From: Viola odorata
Lineage: Eukaryota > Streptophyta > Magnoliopsida > Malpighiales > Violaceae
DNA: 64,000 nt
Assembly: GCA_963691705.1 (NCBI GenBank)
Contig: OY829540.1
Coordinates: 1,312,001-1,376,000, forward strand
Direction of reading: 5' to 3'
Both the position numbers and the translations under genes were made by a program. How positions within the stretch are numbered: position 1 is the stretch's first letter; every line of letters starts with the position of its first letter. Below are positions 35,446 through 47,090 of this stretch, piece after piece. The notes below the pieces were generated by a model, which was not told the DNA's origin, searched no databases, and saw only the letters and a list, made by a program, of their open reading frames with translations.

Positions 35446-35500
35446 GTTGCCCCCTCTTTACTGTCTTATCGAAGTATTTGATAAGCAGTAAAGACAGTTG
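35446..35500 (-). promoter_or_regulatory. polypurine tract and adjacent hairpin, element B
   Basis: On the minus strand the sequence just before the 3' LTR is AAAGAGGGGGCAAC, a polypurine tract for plus-strand priming. It is preceded by an inverted repeat, CTTTACTGCTTATC... pairing with GATAAGACAGTAAAG, at 35457-35495. The purine tract overlaps the foot of the hairpin. Element A has the same layout at 55030-55099. Confidence 0.7.
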
Positions 35501-35539
35501 CCCCTAGATATTCGAATTTTGGCGACACAGCAGGTCTTA

Positions 35540-36560
35540 CCTTAAACTTACAGTGATGATGTCGCTCTGGGAGGAGGTAGTTGATGGATGCTGTCACTGG
35601 GGATACAAGGTGCTCGCTTGATGTCACTCTGGGAGGAGGCATGCTTTGACATCGTCACTCTGGGAGGAGGTAGGTTGTTGACGTCACTCTGGGAAGAGAT
35701 AGGTTGTTGATCCTGCAAAGATATATATAAATTTAGATCTATTCGGATATCGAGAGAAACATAATTTGCAGAAAATGTAAATGACAACTACTCTATCGGA
35801 AATCGAAGGTATTTTTACGAAAACATAAATGACGGCTCCACTGGGGGCTGACATGCAACAGACGTCGCCTAGGGAGGATAATGCGTGATTCGCAGATGTA
35901 TGAATGACTTGTCCTAATGATGTCTTTCTAAGAGGAGGAGAATAATTATGCAGAAATGTAGAATTATGTGAAGGATGACACTCTGGGAGGAGGAAAATGC
36001 ATGCTAACACTCTGGGAGGAGGACATACGGTACAGAAAGGCAAACAACGTCAATTCCCGTAGGAGAAGACGTGAAATGCGGAAGTTAACCTAAGGTCACT
36101 CTAGGAGGAGGAGATGCTAATGCTGACACTCTGGGAGGAAAGAAATGCTGATGACACTCTGGGAGGAAGGAAAACGCATGCTGACACTCTAGGAGGAGGA
36201 AATACGGTACAGAAAGGTAAACAACGTCAATTCCCGTAGGAGAAGACGTGAAATGCGGAAATTAACCTAAGGTCACTCTAGGAGGAGGAGATGCTAATGC
36301 TGACACTCTAGGAGGAAGGAAATGCTGATGACACTCTGGGAGGAAGGAAAACGCATGCTGACACTCTAGGAGGAGGAAATACGGTACAGAAAGGTAAACA
36401 ACGTCAATTCCCGTAGGAGAAGACGTGAAATGCGGAAATTAACCTAAGGTCACTCTAGGAGGAGGAGATGCTAATGCTGACACTCTAGGAGGAAGGAAAT
36501 GCTGATGACACTCTGGGAGGAAGGAAAACGTATGCTGACACTCTAGGAGGTGAAGATGCT
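35540..36560 (-). repeat. minisatellite in the 3' leader of element B
   Basis: Many copies of a ~17-base motif (CACTCTGGGAGGAGG) organised from about 36020 to 36550 into three longer units of 177 bp (ACGGTACAGAAAGG recurs at 36027, 36204 and 36381). It is non-coding. A minisatellite also sits at this position in element A, but with unrelated sequence. Confidence 0.9.
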
Positions 36561-37465
36561 ATGCTGGAAACTAAACTGTGTTGTCACCAGTGGCGCTGAT
36601 ACGATCCTAGAATGCATCTGCATCCTGCTCAGGAGGTAACGACCCCGAGGGCAAGACTTTCCCATGATTTGCGGCCGTAAGTAGTCCTCACCTGATATTA
36701 GTGTTTGCACTCCCGCTCTGAAGCAAGGCTAAGTGTTTTACGCTCATAAAGATGCAACTAACATGATACATAATCTACAGTTCGCAATGTCAATCCGAGT
36801 GAATAGACTTCGAATGAAGATGCACATGCATGGGCATTCTATTAATCGATGGGACTTTTATGAAAAAGAATGAGAAGGACATGAAAAGTCCGGAAAGAAG
36901 CTTGTTTTGGCGAAGATTGCTTTGCTGGAATGCTTTTGATGGAAGGTGATGTTTTGCTGATTGGCCCTGATGTGGGCGATGTCTTGCTAATTGGCCCTGA
37001 TGTGGGCGAGGTGTGCGAACTTCTTCGTGCTTTGCTGGGGATGCTTCCTGGATAGAGTGCATGAGCTCTCAGATTCTGGCTGGGGGCGCTTTTCGTTCGG
37101 CCAGGGGCCCTGTTCTTGAGTCTTCATTGGGGAGTGTTGTCGCTGCTCTTTTTTGCGACTCACTACCTGAGTTGGCTTGGGGCCCTTTTCTTCTCGTGTC
37201 CTTACTAGGGAGGCTTGCTTTGAGATTTCTCGAGTTAGCCTTGGGCCTCTTTTGCTTGACTTCCTGGGGAAGGATGCTTTGAGCTTTCTCGAGTTGGCCT
37301 CGGGCCTCTTTCTCTCGAGTCCACTGGGGAGGTTTTCTTCGAGATTTCTCGAATTGAGTTGTCCCCGGGCTGTGCTTGCTTTGGCTCTTCGATTGTTCAA
37401 AGATCTCTGAGCATTTTCTTTCTTTTCTTTTCTTTTCCCTTTTTCCCCTCTCCCCTTTTTCTTTT

Positions 37466-37505
<40 letters not shown>

Positions 37506-39800
37506 TATATCCCTCCCCTTTTTGACTTGATTTGAAATGCAACAGAGCAGAGCAAGCACAACCTTTATCTTGATCTCTTCCCCTTTTGTCTTGAGGCCTC
37601 GGCCTTCGTCGTTGCTGCTTCTTCGGTGATAGTCCTTAGCGATCTCCTGGTGACCTTTTTCGTCTCCTTTGTCGTGAACTCGAACTTGGCGTGCTTTTAC
37701 TTCCGGCTGGCAATTTTAGCTGAAACTGCTCTTTGGCTCCCGGGGTATGAGTGATAGCGAAGGTTTGGGGGAGTGATGACATTTATGGTGTAAAGAGGGA
37801 AGAAACGAAAAGAGTGGAGAAAATCGTAAAAGTCCCATGTCACTTTATAGCTATCCCATGTCTAATTGCGCATGTACCCTGGATATTATGCGAACTCAAC
37901 TAGTATCTAGTCAGGCTCTAACACTCATGAAGGATATGCTGCGATGGCTCACAAATGCTTACCGGGATCTGTTTTTGACTGCTTACGTCGGTGCAAACCA
38001 CGGATATAAGAGCAAACAAGTCATATCATGCGTGGCAGGTAATTTTGGAGGGTGTTTTTTTTTCAAAAAGAGGGATCAGACATTCCCGACCTATGCCGTG
38101 CATGAAAATGCTTATGACAGTAGTATGCTTTTTGTTTTAGCTGGGCTAAAAAGGGACTTGGATTGGTTTTTGATTTGGACTGATTGACGGTTTGATTGCT
38201 GGATAACTCGATTGCTAGATAGTTTGACTGCTAAGATGTGGGGGATGACTTATTTGCAAGGGTCTAACGACGACCTAAGGTTGCCCCCAGTGGGCCAGAC
38301 GACCGTACTCGACTTAAAGCTAACAAAGCGAGCAGGAATGAAAACAAATTTAAGTAAGGGGAAAGAAAGATAGACTCCCCTAAGATGTGCAGCGGGACTA
38401 CAAGGGCGTCTTCCACAAGTTCCATGCGGATGACAGTAAGATACTTCAAGTCCCTGTGAGATAAAGAGGGGACAGCAGAGTAAAAGGGAAATTAATCAGA
38501 AAAAGAAGAAAAACGAGATAAGTTCAGGGATTCTCCCTTCCTTTAGCCCAGTTTTCGAGGGTGTCTACGACGTCGTCCCAGCTCAGGGACGCTTTGCTTT
38601 GATTGGTTTCTTTTCCAGCTGATTTGTGGGAACCGCCGATCCAAGTCAGAGTGGGGACGTGATCTGCATTTGGTTCATTTGCTTACTGGTCATTGCTGGA
38701 CCTTCGCTGATTGGCTTCGTGGTTGCTCTAGGGTAGAGGGGAAAACCCTCTGTCCCTGAATTGTGCAGCGGGGCTGCATGGGTGTACGCTTACCGTTCTT
38801 ATGCAGGCAATGAATGGGGCTATCCAGCTCCTGAAAAAGACATGGCGAGAACAAATGAGGAGCAAATGCAAGACAATTTTTGGCAAAAGTAATGTGATTG
38901 ATAAGTTTTTAAGCTCTCCCTTTTAGACGGGTCATCCATAGGTCACTGTGGTGCGACTTGTGTTGGATGTTTGTTGATGATGGCTTTGCTCTAGGGGTTT
39001 GATCACAGCTCTTATCTTAGTTCAGGTGATATCGTCAGTCAGCGGCTGGCGGCCCACAAATTAGAGGATTGATCTTCCTCGTGTTGATCACGGTGCGGAT
39101 GTTGGGAATCCTCTTGAACAAGACCGCATTAAGTATGTTGACGGTGGTCCTAGGAGGAAGACTTTTTGTCGTGCTTTTTCCAAGAGTTCTTGCCTGTAAG
39201 GGTGCGCTGGGCGACCACGGTGTTTGGTGGTGAGCTCCTCCGAATAGGTGAACGGAGATGGGAGCCAATGTTGCTAATGTCTTGACAGCTCAGTCGGCGT
39301 TGGACGGGCTTTGTGACTTTGGTCCAGCATTCAGTCTTTTGAGACAGGTTGTTTGCGATGTTGGTCGTGCTGATATCACTGCGAGGAAAAAGAATTTCGC
39401 TTTAGACAAGATAGTTTGTCTTAAAATCTTTCCTAATTTGCTCTTGAAGGTGGCCTGCTGCGGCCAATCAACACTCCTATGAGCGGAACTCTCTGGTTCT
39501 ATCGTGATGACGAGCTAAGGCGTGAGACCTTACGTCCCTGCAAAACTGAAGATTGATTAGTGGCGTTAGTCTAAGTGGCGCGTCTTACGTCCCGAGCTAC
39601 TCCTGGGGAACCATCCATACCATGCCTCCTTTTGTCATCTCACAAGTTTTAAGAAAAAATCAAAGGACAACAAATTCTTTTAAAACAATAAGCATCTCTT
39701 GAAAAAACTTATTTTATTAATTTCGGGACAAATGTTCGTGCCAGATTGTCATGATAAAACCCTATGTCTTTGGTCTGACCGGGCGGCGGTTCGTGACGCT
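36561..39800 (-). other. 3' leader of element B
   Basis: About 3.2 kb between pol and the minisatellite with no conserved coding frame. It contains a block conserved in element A (about 36655-36840) and a long poly-T run (poly-A on the element strand) at 37470-37502 flanked by pyrimidine-rich sequence. Lysine-rich frames across that run are artefacts. Long 3' untranslated regions are normal in Ogre elements. Confidence 0.6.
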
Positions 39801-42800
39801 TCAGGCGTAATATGTCTTGACTGCATCGGCGTTTACCGGTCTTAGGAGATCGTCTCCGTCCATGTTGGTTAGCACTAGGGCACCTCCTGAGAATGCATTC
39901 TTGACCAGATACGGACCCTCGTACTTTGGAGCCCACTTTCCTTGACTGGCCTCCTGATGAGGGAGAATCTTCTTCAACACTAAATCTCCAGTCTTGAATT
40001 GGCGAGGCCGCACTTTCTTGTTATAAGCGTTGGCCATCCGTTGCTGGTACAACTGTGCATGGCAGATAGCAGCCAGGCGCTTTTCGGGAAGGAGGTTTAG
40101 TTGCTCGTACCTCACTCTTGCCCAATCTGATTCTTCTACTTCAGGCTCTGCCAGGATTCTGAGAGAAGGGATTTCTACCTCGAGGGGAATTACGGCTTCC
40201 ATGCCGTAAACTAACGAATAGGGAGTTGCCCCTGTGGATGTGCGAGTTGCTATTCGGTAAGCATGCAGCGCGAAGGGAAGCATGTCATGCCAATCCTTGT
40301 GAGTGATTACCATCTTTTGGATGATCTTCCTCAGGTTTTTGTTTGCTGCTTCGACCGCGCCATTCATCTTTGGTCGGTATGGTGATGAGTTTCGGTGCTT
40401 CACTTTCCAACGTTGGCAAAGACCGTCGATCATTTTTCCGCTGAGATTGGTGCCGTTGTCCGTGATGATGGTTTCTGGGACCCCATGACGGCAAATGATA
40501 TTCTTCTCAATGAATCGCATGGTCGTCCTCTGAGTGATGCTGGAGTAAGAGGCGGCTTCTACCCACTTGGTGAAGTAGTCGATGGCTACGAGGATGAAGC
40601 GATGGCCATTAGAGGCTGTTGGATGGATTTGGCCGATGATGTCGATTCCCCACATCGAAAAAGGCCAAGGCGACGTCATGCTGAAGAGAGGGGCTGGAGG
40701 GACGTGGAGATGGTCCGCATAGATTTGACATTTGTGGCACTTCCGAAAATAGCTGATGCAATCTCATTCGATGGTGAGCCAAAAATAACCTTGCCTCATT
40801 ATCTGCTTGGCCATCATGTGTCCACTCGCATGAGTGGAACAAACTCCTTCGTGGATCTCTGCTATAATTCTCTTTGCTTCGGCCATGGTGACGCAGCGGA
40901 GCAATGCTCCATCAGCTCTCCTTTTATACAGAACTTCGTCGTCGAGGTAGAAGTCTAATGCTAAGCGCTGGAGGGTTTTCTTGCTAACCCGGCTTGCCCC
41001 CGGTGGATACTCCCGGTTCTTGATGAACTGTACCAAGTCGTAGAACCATGGCTTCCCATCGGGTTCTTCTTCTAAGACGACGCAGCAAGCCGGAGTTTCC
41101 CTTACCTCCACTCTCAATGGCTGAAGCATCACTCCGCATTCTAACTTGAACATTGATGCCAATGTGGCCAATGCGTCTGCGAAGCGATTCTTTTCTCTGT
41201 CGACTCGGTCAAACTTGGTTTCCTCGAATTCCCGTGTGAGCTGGGTGAGTAACTTTTGGTAAGGGATGAGCTTAGAATCCCGTGTCTGCCAGAGATCCTG
41301 GGCTTGATAGATGACGAGTGCTGAGTCGCCAAAGATTTTGAGCTTCTTCACGTTCAAGTCGATTGCTGCCATCAGACAGTTGATGCATGCCTCGTATTCG
41401 GCGATGTTATTGGTGCATGGGAAGTTCAGCTTGCACACTATGGGGAATTGACGACCGTCTGGGGATATGACCACGGCTCCTACTCCCTTGCCCGAGAGAT
41501 TCACCGCTCCGTCGAAGAACATGGTCCACCAGTCATCTTCTCGGAGATCTTCCGCGATCTCCTCTTCAATTACTATGATGTCCTCATCAGGGAAGTCAAA
41601 GCTCAATGACTCATACTCGTCTGAGGCATGATCAGCCAAGTGATCGGCGAGGGCGCTTGCCTTAACCGCTTTCCGGGTTACATAGATGATCTCGTGCTCA
41701 GCTAATAGGACTTGCCATCTACAAATACGACTCGATAGATACGGCTTTTCGAAGATGTATTTCAGGGGATCCATGCGGGAAATTAGCCAAGTCGTGTAAT
41801 ACAACATGTACTGCCGGAGCCTTCGGGCGCACCATGCTAGGGCGCAACAAGTTCGTTCCAACATGGAGTAGCGCATCTCGCACTCGTTGAATTTTTTGCT
41901 GAGATAGTAGATGGCTTGTTCCCGCCTTCCTGATTCGTCATGTTGTCCCAGGACGCAGCCCATGGCGCTAGCTGTGACTGTCATGTACATGAGCAAGGGT
42001 CGCCCTGGCGTTGGGGGAACCAGTACTGGTGGGTTTTGCAGATATGTCTTGATTTTCTCAAAGGCTTGCTGGCAGTCTTCATCCCATTCTGCTTCTCCGT
42101 GTTTCCTTAGCATTTTGAACATCGGCTCACAAGTGAGTGTTAGCTGGCTGATAAAGCGAGCGATGTAGTTAATACGCCCTAGGAAGCTTCGTACTTCCGT
42201 TTCGGTGCTGGGAGCGGGTAGCTCTTGTATTGCTTTTATCTTATCAGGATCCACTTCTATGCCTCTGTTGCTGACGATGAATCCTAACAATTTTCCGGAG
42301 GTTACCCCAAAGGTGCACTTGGCTGGGTTTAGCCTTAGCTGAAACTGCCTCAGCCTCTCGAATACCTTCTTCAAGATGTCCACGTGGTCTTGCGTTCCAC
42401 GGGATTTGGCTATCATGTCGTCGACATATATCTCCAATTCCTTATGCATCATGTCGTGGAAAAGGGTGACGGCAGCACGTTGATAAGTGGCTCCTGCATT
42501 CTTTAGTCCGAAAGGCATCACTTTGTAGCAGAAGGTTCCCCAGGGTGTGATGAATGTCGTCTTCTCACTATCTTCGGGTGCCATCTTGATCTGATTGTAC
42601 CCCGAAAATCCATCCATGAAGGAGAACATGTCATTTCTGGCGGCACTATCTACCAATATGTCGATGTGGGGAAGTGGGAAATCATCTTTAGGGCTGGCTC
42701 GGTTAAGATCCCGAAAATCCACGCACATGCGGACCTTCCCATCTTTCTTAGGTACTGGCACTATGTTGGCGATCCATTCCGGGTATTCGGCAACTCTTAG

Positions 42801-43239
42801 GAAGCCCGCCTCTAGCTGCTTGGTAACTTCTTCTTTGATTTTCAGAAGGATGTCTGGATGCATTCTCCGAAGCTTTTGCTTGACCGGTTTGAACTCAGGC
42901 TTCAAAGGGATGCGATGCTCAACTATCCCAGGATCGAGACCCGGCATATCGGCGTATGACCATGCGAAGACGTCAGAGTAGTCTTTGAGGAGAGAAATCA
43001 ACCTTTCTCTCTGAGTCACGTCCAAGGTAGTTCCGATCTTGACCAACTTCTGATTCTCGTGGCTTGCCCCCAAGTTTACTTCGTCCAATTCCTCCCGATG
43101 AGGAGTTATTTCCTTTTCTGAATTTTCTAGTAAACGGGCTAGTTCGTTGGGGATTTCGGCTTTGTCTTCAGTTGTAGTGATGATTTCTTCGCCGGTAAAG
43201 ACATGGGTTTTATCAAGACAATCCGTATTAACATTCATC
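39801..43239 (-). pseudogene. RT-RNaseH-integrase polyprotein of element B
   Basis: One frame from ATG 43238 to the stop at 39801 (~1145 codons), broken only by a TGA at 40764-40766, where the related sequence in element A has an Arg codon (CGA to TGA). RT carries YVDDMIAK; RNase H has FFDGAVN, NIAEYEAC and FGDSALV. Integrase has its HHCC zinc finger (the stop lies inside it), then WGIDIIGQ, ITDNGTN and NGAVEAANKN supplying the D-D-E triad. The C-terminus ends with LVKNAFSGGALVL... and no chromodomain, as expected for the Tat lineage. CAG at 43240-43242 just before G-ATG marks the intron 3' splice site. All visible catalytic residues are intact; without read-through the integrase would not be made. 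Confidence 0.88.
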
Positions 43240-43383
43240 CTGAAATTTAAAATGCGAAAAGAAGAGATACGTAAAATGAAGATTGCATATATATTGATTT
43301 TTAACAAAAGGGAACATGAGTCCCTACAAAAGTGTCTTCGTAAGAAGACGTGCAAAAACGTAGATATTTTCGAAAGGAGTGAT
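43240..43383 (-). other. Ogre intron region of element B
   Basis: Separates the gag frame (ends at 43384) from the pol frame, which is in a different phase, so splicing or another mechanism must join them. The 3' end is a U-rich tract ending in CAG at 43240-43242. The 5' splice site was not fixed and may lie inside the gag frame. Confidence 0.55.
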
Positions 43384-45621
43384 TTACGGAGAGACATCTG
43401 GAAGCATGGTGATGGTCCAGTTGCGCACAGACTCCCCTGACTTCTTTACGAAAATGACTGAACTAGGTGACGACTCTTTTTCTCCCAGAGTGCTCATACG
43501 GAGGTCTGATACCTCGATTAGACTCCCATTGATGGTTTCGGCTGCGAAGGGGAAAGCGGCAGTATCCCCTGTTTGGGCCACATATTCGAAGGAATGCGGT
43601 GCTGGAGAATGGTCCTCGATGGCATTGATTGCTCCTCGGGTTTTTCCTTCGGTCTGAATGATTCCGAATGTCGTGAGTTGCTTGACTTTCTGCCGAAAAA
43701 GTCTACAATCCTGGATTTCGTGCTTGCTTTCCCCTTGGCAGAATAGGCATTGGGCTTGATTATTCTCTGGGAAAGGTAGGTGTGCATTTTTAGCTAATGC
43801 GAAGAACAGTTCTTCGTTAGGCGCTTCCTTGATTGAAGGGCGAGAATCGTTGATTCCTTCTGCTGAGATGGCGTTCACCCCTTCCTTTCCTTGGGAATGA
43901 TTGGGGAGAGGGTTGGTGGACGTGTTGGGTCCTTTTGCTAACCCTTCGAAAGATACCCATCCCCTTTTGATCAAGTTATGGACTTTTACTTTGAATGCGA
44001 AACAATTTTCCAAAGCGTGACCCGGGGCTCCAGCGTGATATTCGCATCTGGCGTTGGGATCATACCATTTCGAGTACGGAGGCGTTTGAGGCTGAGCTGG
44101 AACTGGTACGATCTGTCCAGCTGCCAAGAGATGTTTGTAGATTTCTCCCGCGGGGAGAGGAAGAGGAGGCAAAGGCTCTCGGTTCTACCGATTGCTTGAC
44201 GTGTTTTGGTTGTTTGGGTCTTTTGGTGGGTTATATGGCTTGGGCTGCATCGGTTGTGATGTTTGTGCTGGAGATGGTGGGAAACATGTATGGTTTTGAG
44301 GTGCGATATTAGCAACGAGTGGTGAGGCAAAAGGAAAGAAGGTGGGTTGATATAGCGATGGCGAAGGATAGGGCGGTGGTGATAGATAAGGTGGAGGTGG
44401 TAGAAATAGTTGCCCGTGATTAGCTTGGGGAGCGACAAATCCAACATCTCCTTTTACGATGGATGCTTTCTTGGGTGCAGACTCTAGTGCCGAAGGCATG
44501 ATTCGCCCGGATTTAATCCCCTGCTCAACTCTTTCGGCAATTAGGACCATGTCGGAGAAGCTGTTTGAAGGATTCGAGATCAGGTAGGTGTAGTAAGGAG
44601 CCTTAAAGGTGTGCAAGAAAGTCGACAAGAGTTCCTTGTCGCTTAAAGGAGGAGAGATTCTGGAAGCCAACTCTCTCCATCTCTGAGCATAGGTCTTTAC
44701 GGGCTCACCGATTTTCTTTTCCAAATTTTGCAGGTCGGCGCGGTCGGGAGCTACCTCCATGTTGAATTTATATTGTCTGTAGAAGGCGTCGGACAAGTCT
44801 CTCCATGTCCTGATCCTGGCTCTGTCTAGACCCATATACCAAGTTAGGGCATGTTTGGTTAAGCTTTCCCGAAACAGATGAATCAACAACGGCTCGTTGT
44901 GGATCATTTCTGCCATCTTATTGCAGTATGCTCTAAGGTGGGTCTTTGGGCACTCGACCCCAGTGTACTTTTCGAAGTCGGGGACTTTGTACTTCGGTGG
45001 CATAACGATCCCGGGGACCATGCACATCTCGGAGGGACCAATAGGGTCGAGGGGATCAGTCCCTTCAATTGCTCGGAGTCTTTCTTCAAGCAGATTCAAC
45101 CTGTCATTTTTGGGTTTCTCGGCCATAGTGGGGTTAGGGCCGAAGGGCAGTAGAGGTTCTGACGAGAACTGAGGTTGTGCTGGATTGAAAACGGGAGGCT
45201 GAATTCCCACAGGTCCGGGAACTGTGCTCGGAGGAAGGGGAGGGAGATACGAGGCCTCTAGGTGGGCCTGGCTCTTGCCGGAGTCCACAGCGGGATCTGT
45301 AGAAAAGTGCTGAAGTGACGTAGCAATTTCTTCACTTGTATTGATCATAGGATTTGCAACGGTAGGTACAGTGAAGGGATTAACCCATCCCCATTGGCCC
45401 TCGGGGCCAGAAAGTGGCGGAGGTACTGAAGATCCTGCGATGGCAAATGAAGAGAGAGGTCCTACGGTTCGAGGAGGCTCAAAACCCGGTGGGAATTCGG
45501 TGGTAGCTTCATCCTTTTCCTTTTCGGCCCTAGCGGCCCTTTCTGTAGTAATCCTAACTTGCTCCTCTAATTCGGCAATCCTAGCCATTAGTGCTTCGTT
45601 GGTATTAGCCTGTTCAGTCAT
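43384..45621 (-). pseudogene. gag of element B, protease deleted
   Basis: Frame from ATG 45621 to 43384 with one TAG at 44185-44187, most likely a Trp codon originally (TGG to TAG). Order: short coiled coil, proline-rich linker, Gag core (ECPKTHLRAYCNKMAEMIHN, KTYAQRWRELASRISPPL), a second proline-rich linker, zinc-knuckle-like CEYHAGAPGHALENC and CLFCQGESKHEIQDC. After HSFEYVAQ the sequence jumps in frame to FPFAAETING, which in element A comes after the protease and G-patch segment. Thus ~1.3 kb encoding the aspartic protease is missing although the frame stays open. ATG 45621 gives MTEQANTNEALM, like the gag start of A. Confidence 0.85.
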
Positions 45622-46392
45622 TTTTCGTTTTCGAAGTCGGGTCACAGGGAGCCTGTGCGGAGTAGCGTGCTTCCGAGGAGCTATTGTGAACCTGAAAAAG
45701 AGAAAAACACAGGAAAGAGTAAGTACAAGTGAGGATATACAGGTGATGTGCAATCCCAAGGCCTCCATGTTTGCTCAATCGCTTTCCGGCAACACTTTCA
45801 TTTGATATTTTCAGGGTGGTCGGAGAGGCGTGATCTCCTGGTCGTTGATGATATGCGAAGGAAGCCTCTATTCATTCCAACGATACGAAGCAGACTGAGA
45901 TGCTATCTGTGAAACCTAAATTAGCAGGGGCAACCCATGCCCCCATGCTAAGAAGATCTCTGTGCTTTCAAATGACGTAAGGCCTGATGCCTGATGAACC
46001 CATCTGAGGGGAGGGACGACGATCTATGTTATGAACTTGGAGTTTCTTGTGATAAGCTAAGAGGACATGGCCATGAGTGAGCAATACTCGGCTTTTTCGA
46101 AGGTTTGGTCTGATTTTTTGGTTTTTTTTTTTTTGTGAAACGTTTGTGTTTACCCCAGAGGGATTTTCTCTTTCTGTTTTTGCGATGGTCTTTTGAGTTG
46201 CTTTGGATAGATAATTGATAAGGAAAAGTTGAGGCGATTTAATAAACATCCGAAAGAGTACGACTTTATTAAAAAGTGTTTACAAAATATGGTAAACTTG
46301 CCAACTACCTAAATTCATGAAATCAAGGGTCTTAGTTACATGAGAAAAATGAAGGTTTGCTGATGTTCGAGTCTCCTCATGAAGGTACCAAC

Positions 46393-46500
46393 CCTAGACG
46401 TCAGAGTTCTCATGCTCCTGCCAAAGGTATTCCATCGAAGCCACCCCCCCTTTCTGCATCTCTATCTCAGCCTCTAAAGCAGCGATTCGGCTCTGCGGAG
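46393..46500 (-). pseudogene. ORF1 C-terminal remnant of element B
   Basis: A short minus-strand stretch reads SRIAALEAEIEMQK, matching the ORF1 coiled coil of element A (ARIASLEAELEKQK). The large N-terminal ORF1 domain is absent: only ~1.4 kb separates the primer site from gag, against ~3.4 kb in A. The surrounding DNA (45622-46392 and 46501-47067) has no other recognisable feature. Confidence 0.6.
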
Positions 46501-47067
46501 TTTGATCGTTGAAACTTCATTCCCCGAAAATATCAAGTGAAAGTAGTGCAGGTGCCGACATATTGAATGAGCAAAACGGGTCCTGTGGGACAAAAATAAA
46601 TGCAAAGTAACCTGCATGTGTAAGGAATCCGCAGTTCGTATAACAGAAATATCACGTCAATATGTCAACAGGACAAATAAATCCACGACAAACAGGTATA
46701 ATCATGATGCACGTGCTGGGGCTCTGATTTCGACATTTCTAACTGGCTTGAATGGTTCCCGGATGATACCATGAAAAGGTCCCTAAAGTGTCGTCCAGTC
46801 GCCCGATTCCTTGCGAAATCGTATAACCTTTCGACTGGCTTTAGGGGTTCATCCGAGTTGGGTTTGGTGAACACTACCTAGGACATGTGTCCTAGGGCGT
46901 CACTACTACCCTCCTATTTTGGTAATTGTCCCCTGGGTGTAGGGCGCTATGAAATGCATATGACAATTGGTAAAGCAAATAAATAAACAGACCAGCAATT
47001 GATCAAAGCAAATAAATAAACAAACAAAACACCTCTCTAAAAAGATAAAACCGGCTCCGACCCAAAC

Positions 47068-47090
47068 TTTCCGCAGTGAAGTCGCCAAAC
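47068..47090 (-). promoter_or_regulatory. primer-binding site of element B
   Basis: On the minus strand, TTTGGCGACTTCACTGCGG directly follows the end of the right LTR. It is the counterpart of the tRNA-Arg-type site of element A, with a few differences. Confidence 0.65.

Noticed and set aside
36987..37559. 190-residue lysine-rich minus-strand open frame
   Set aside because: It is produced by a long poly-T tract and simple pyrimidine-rich sequence in the 3' leader of element B; no domain and no codon signal.
40303..45805. Plus-strand frames opposite element B genes
   Set aside because: Shadows of the minus-strand gag and pol frames, which carry the catalytic motifs.
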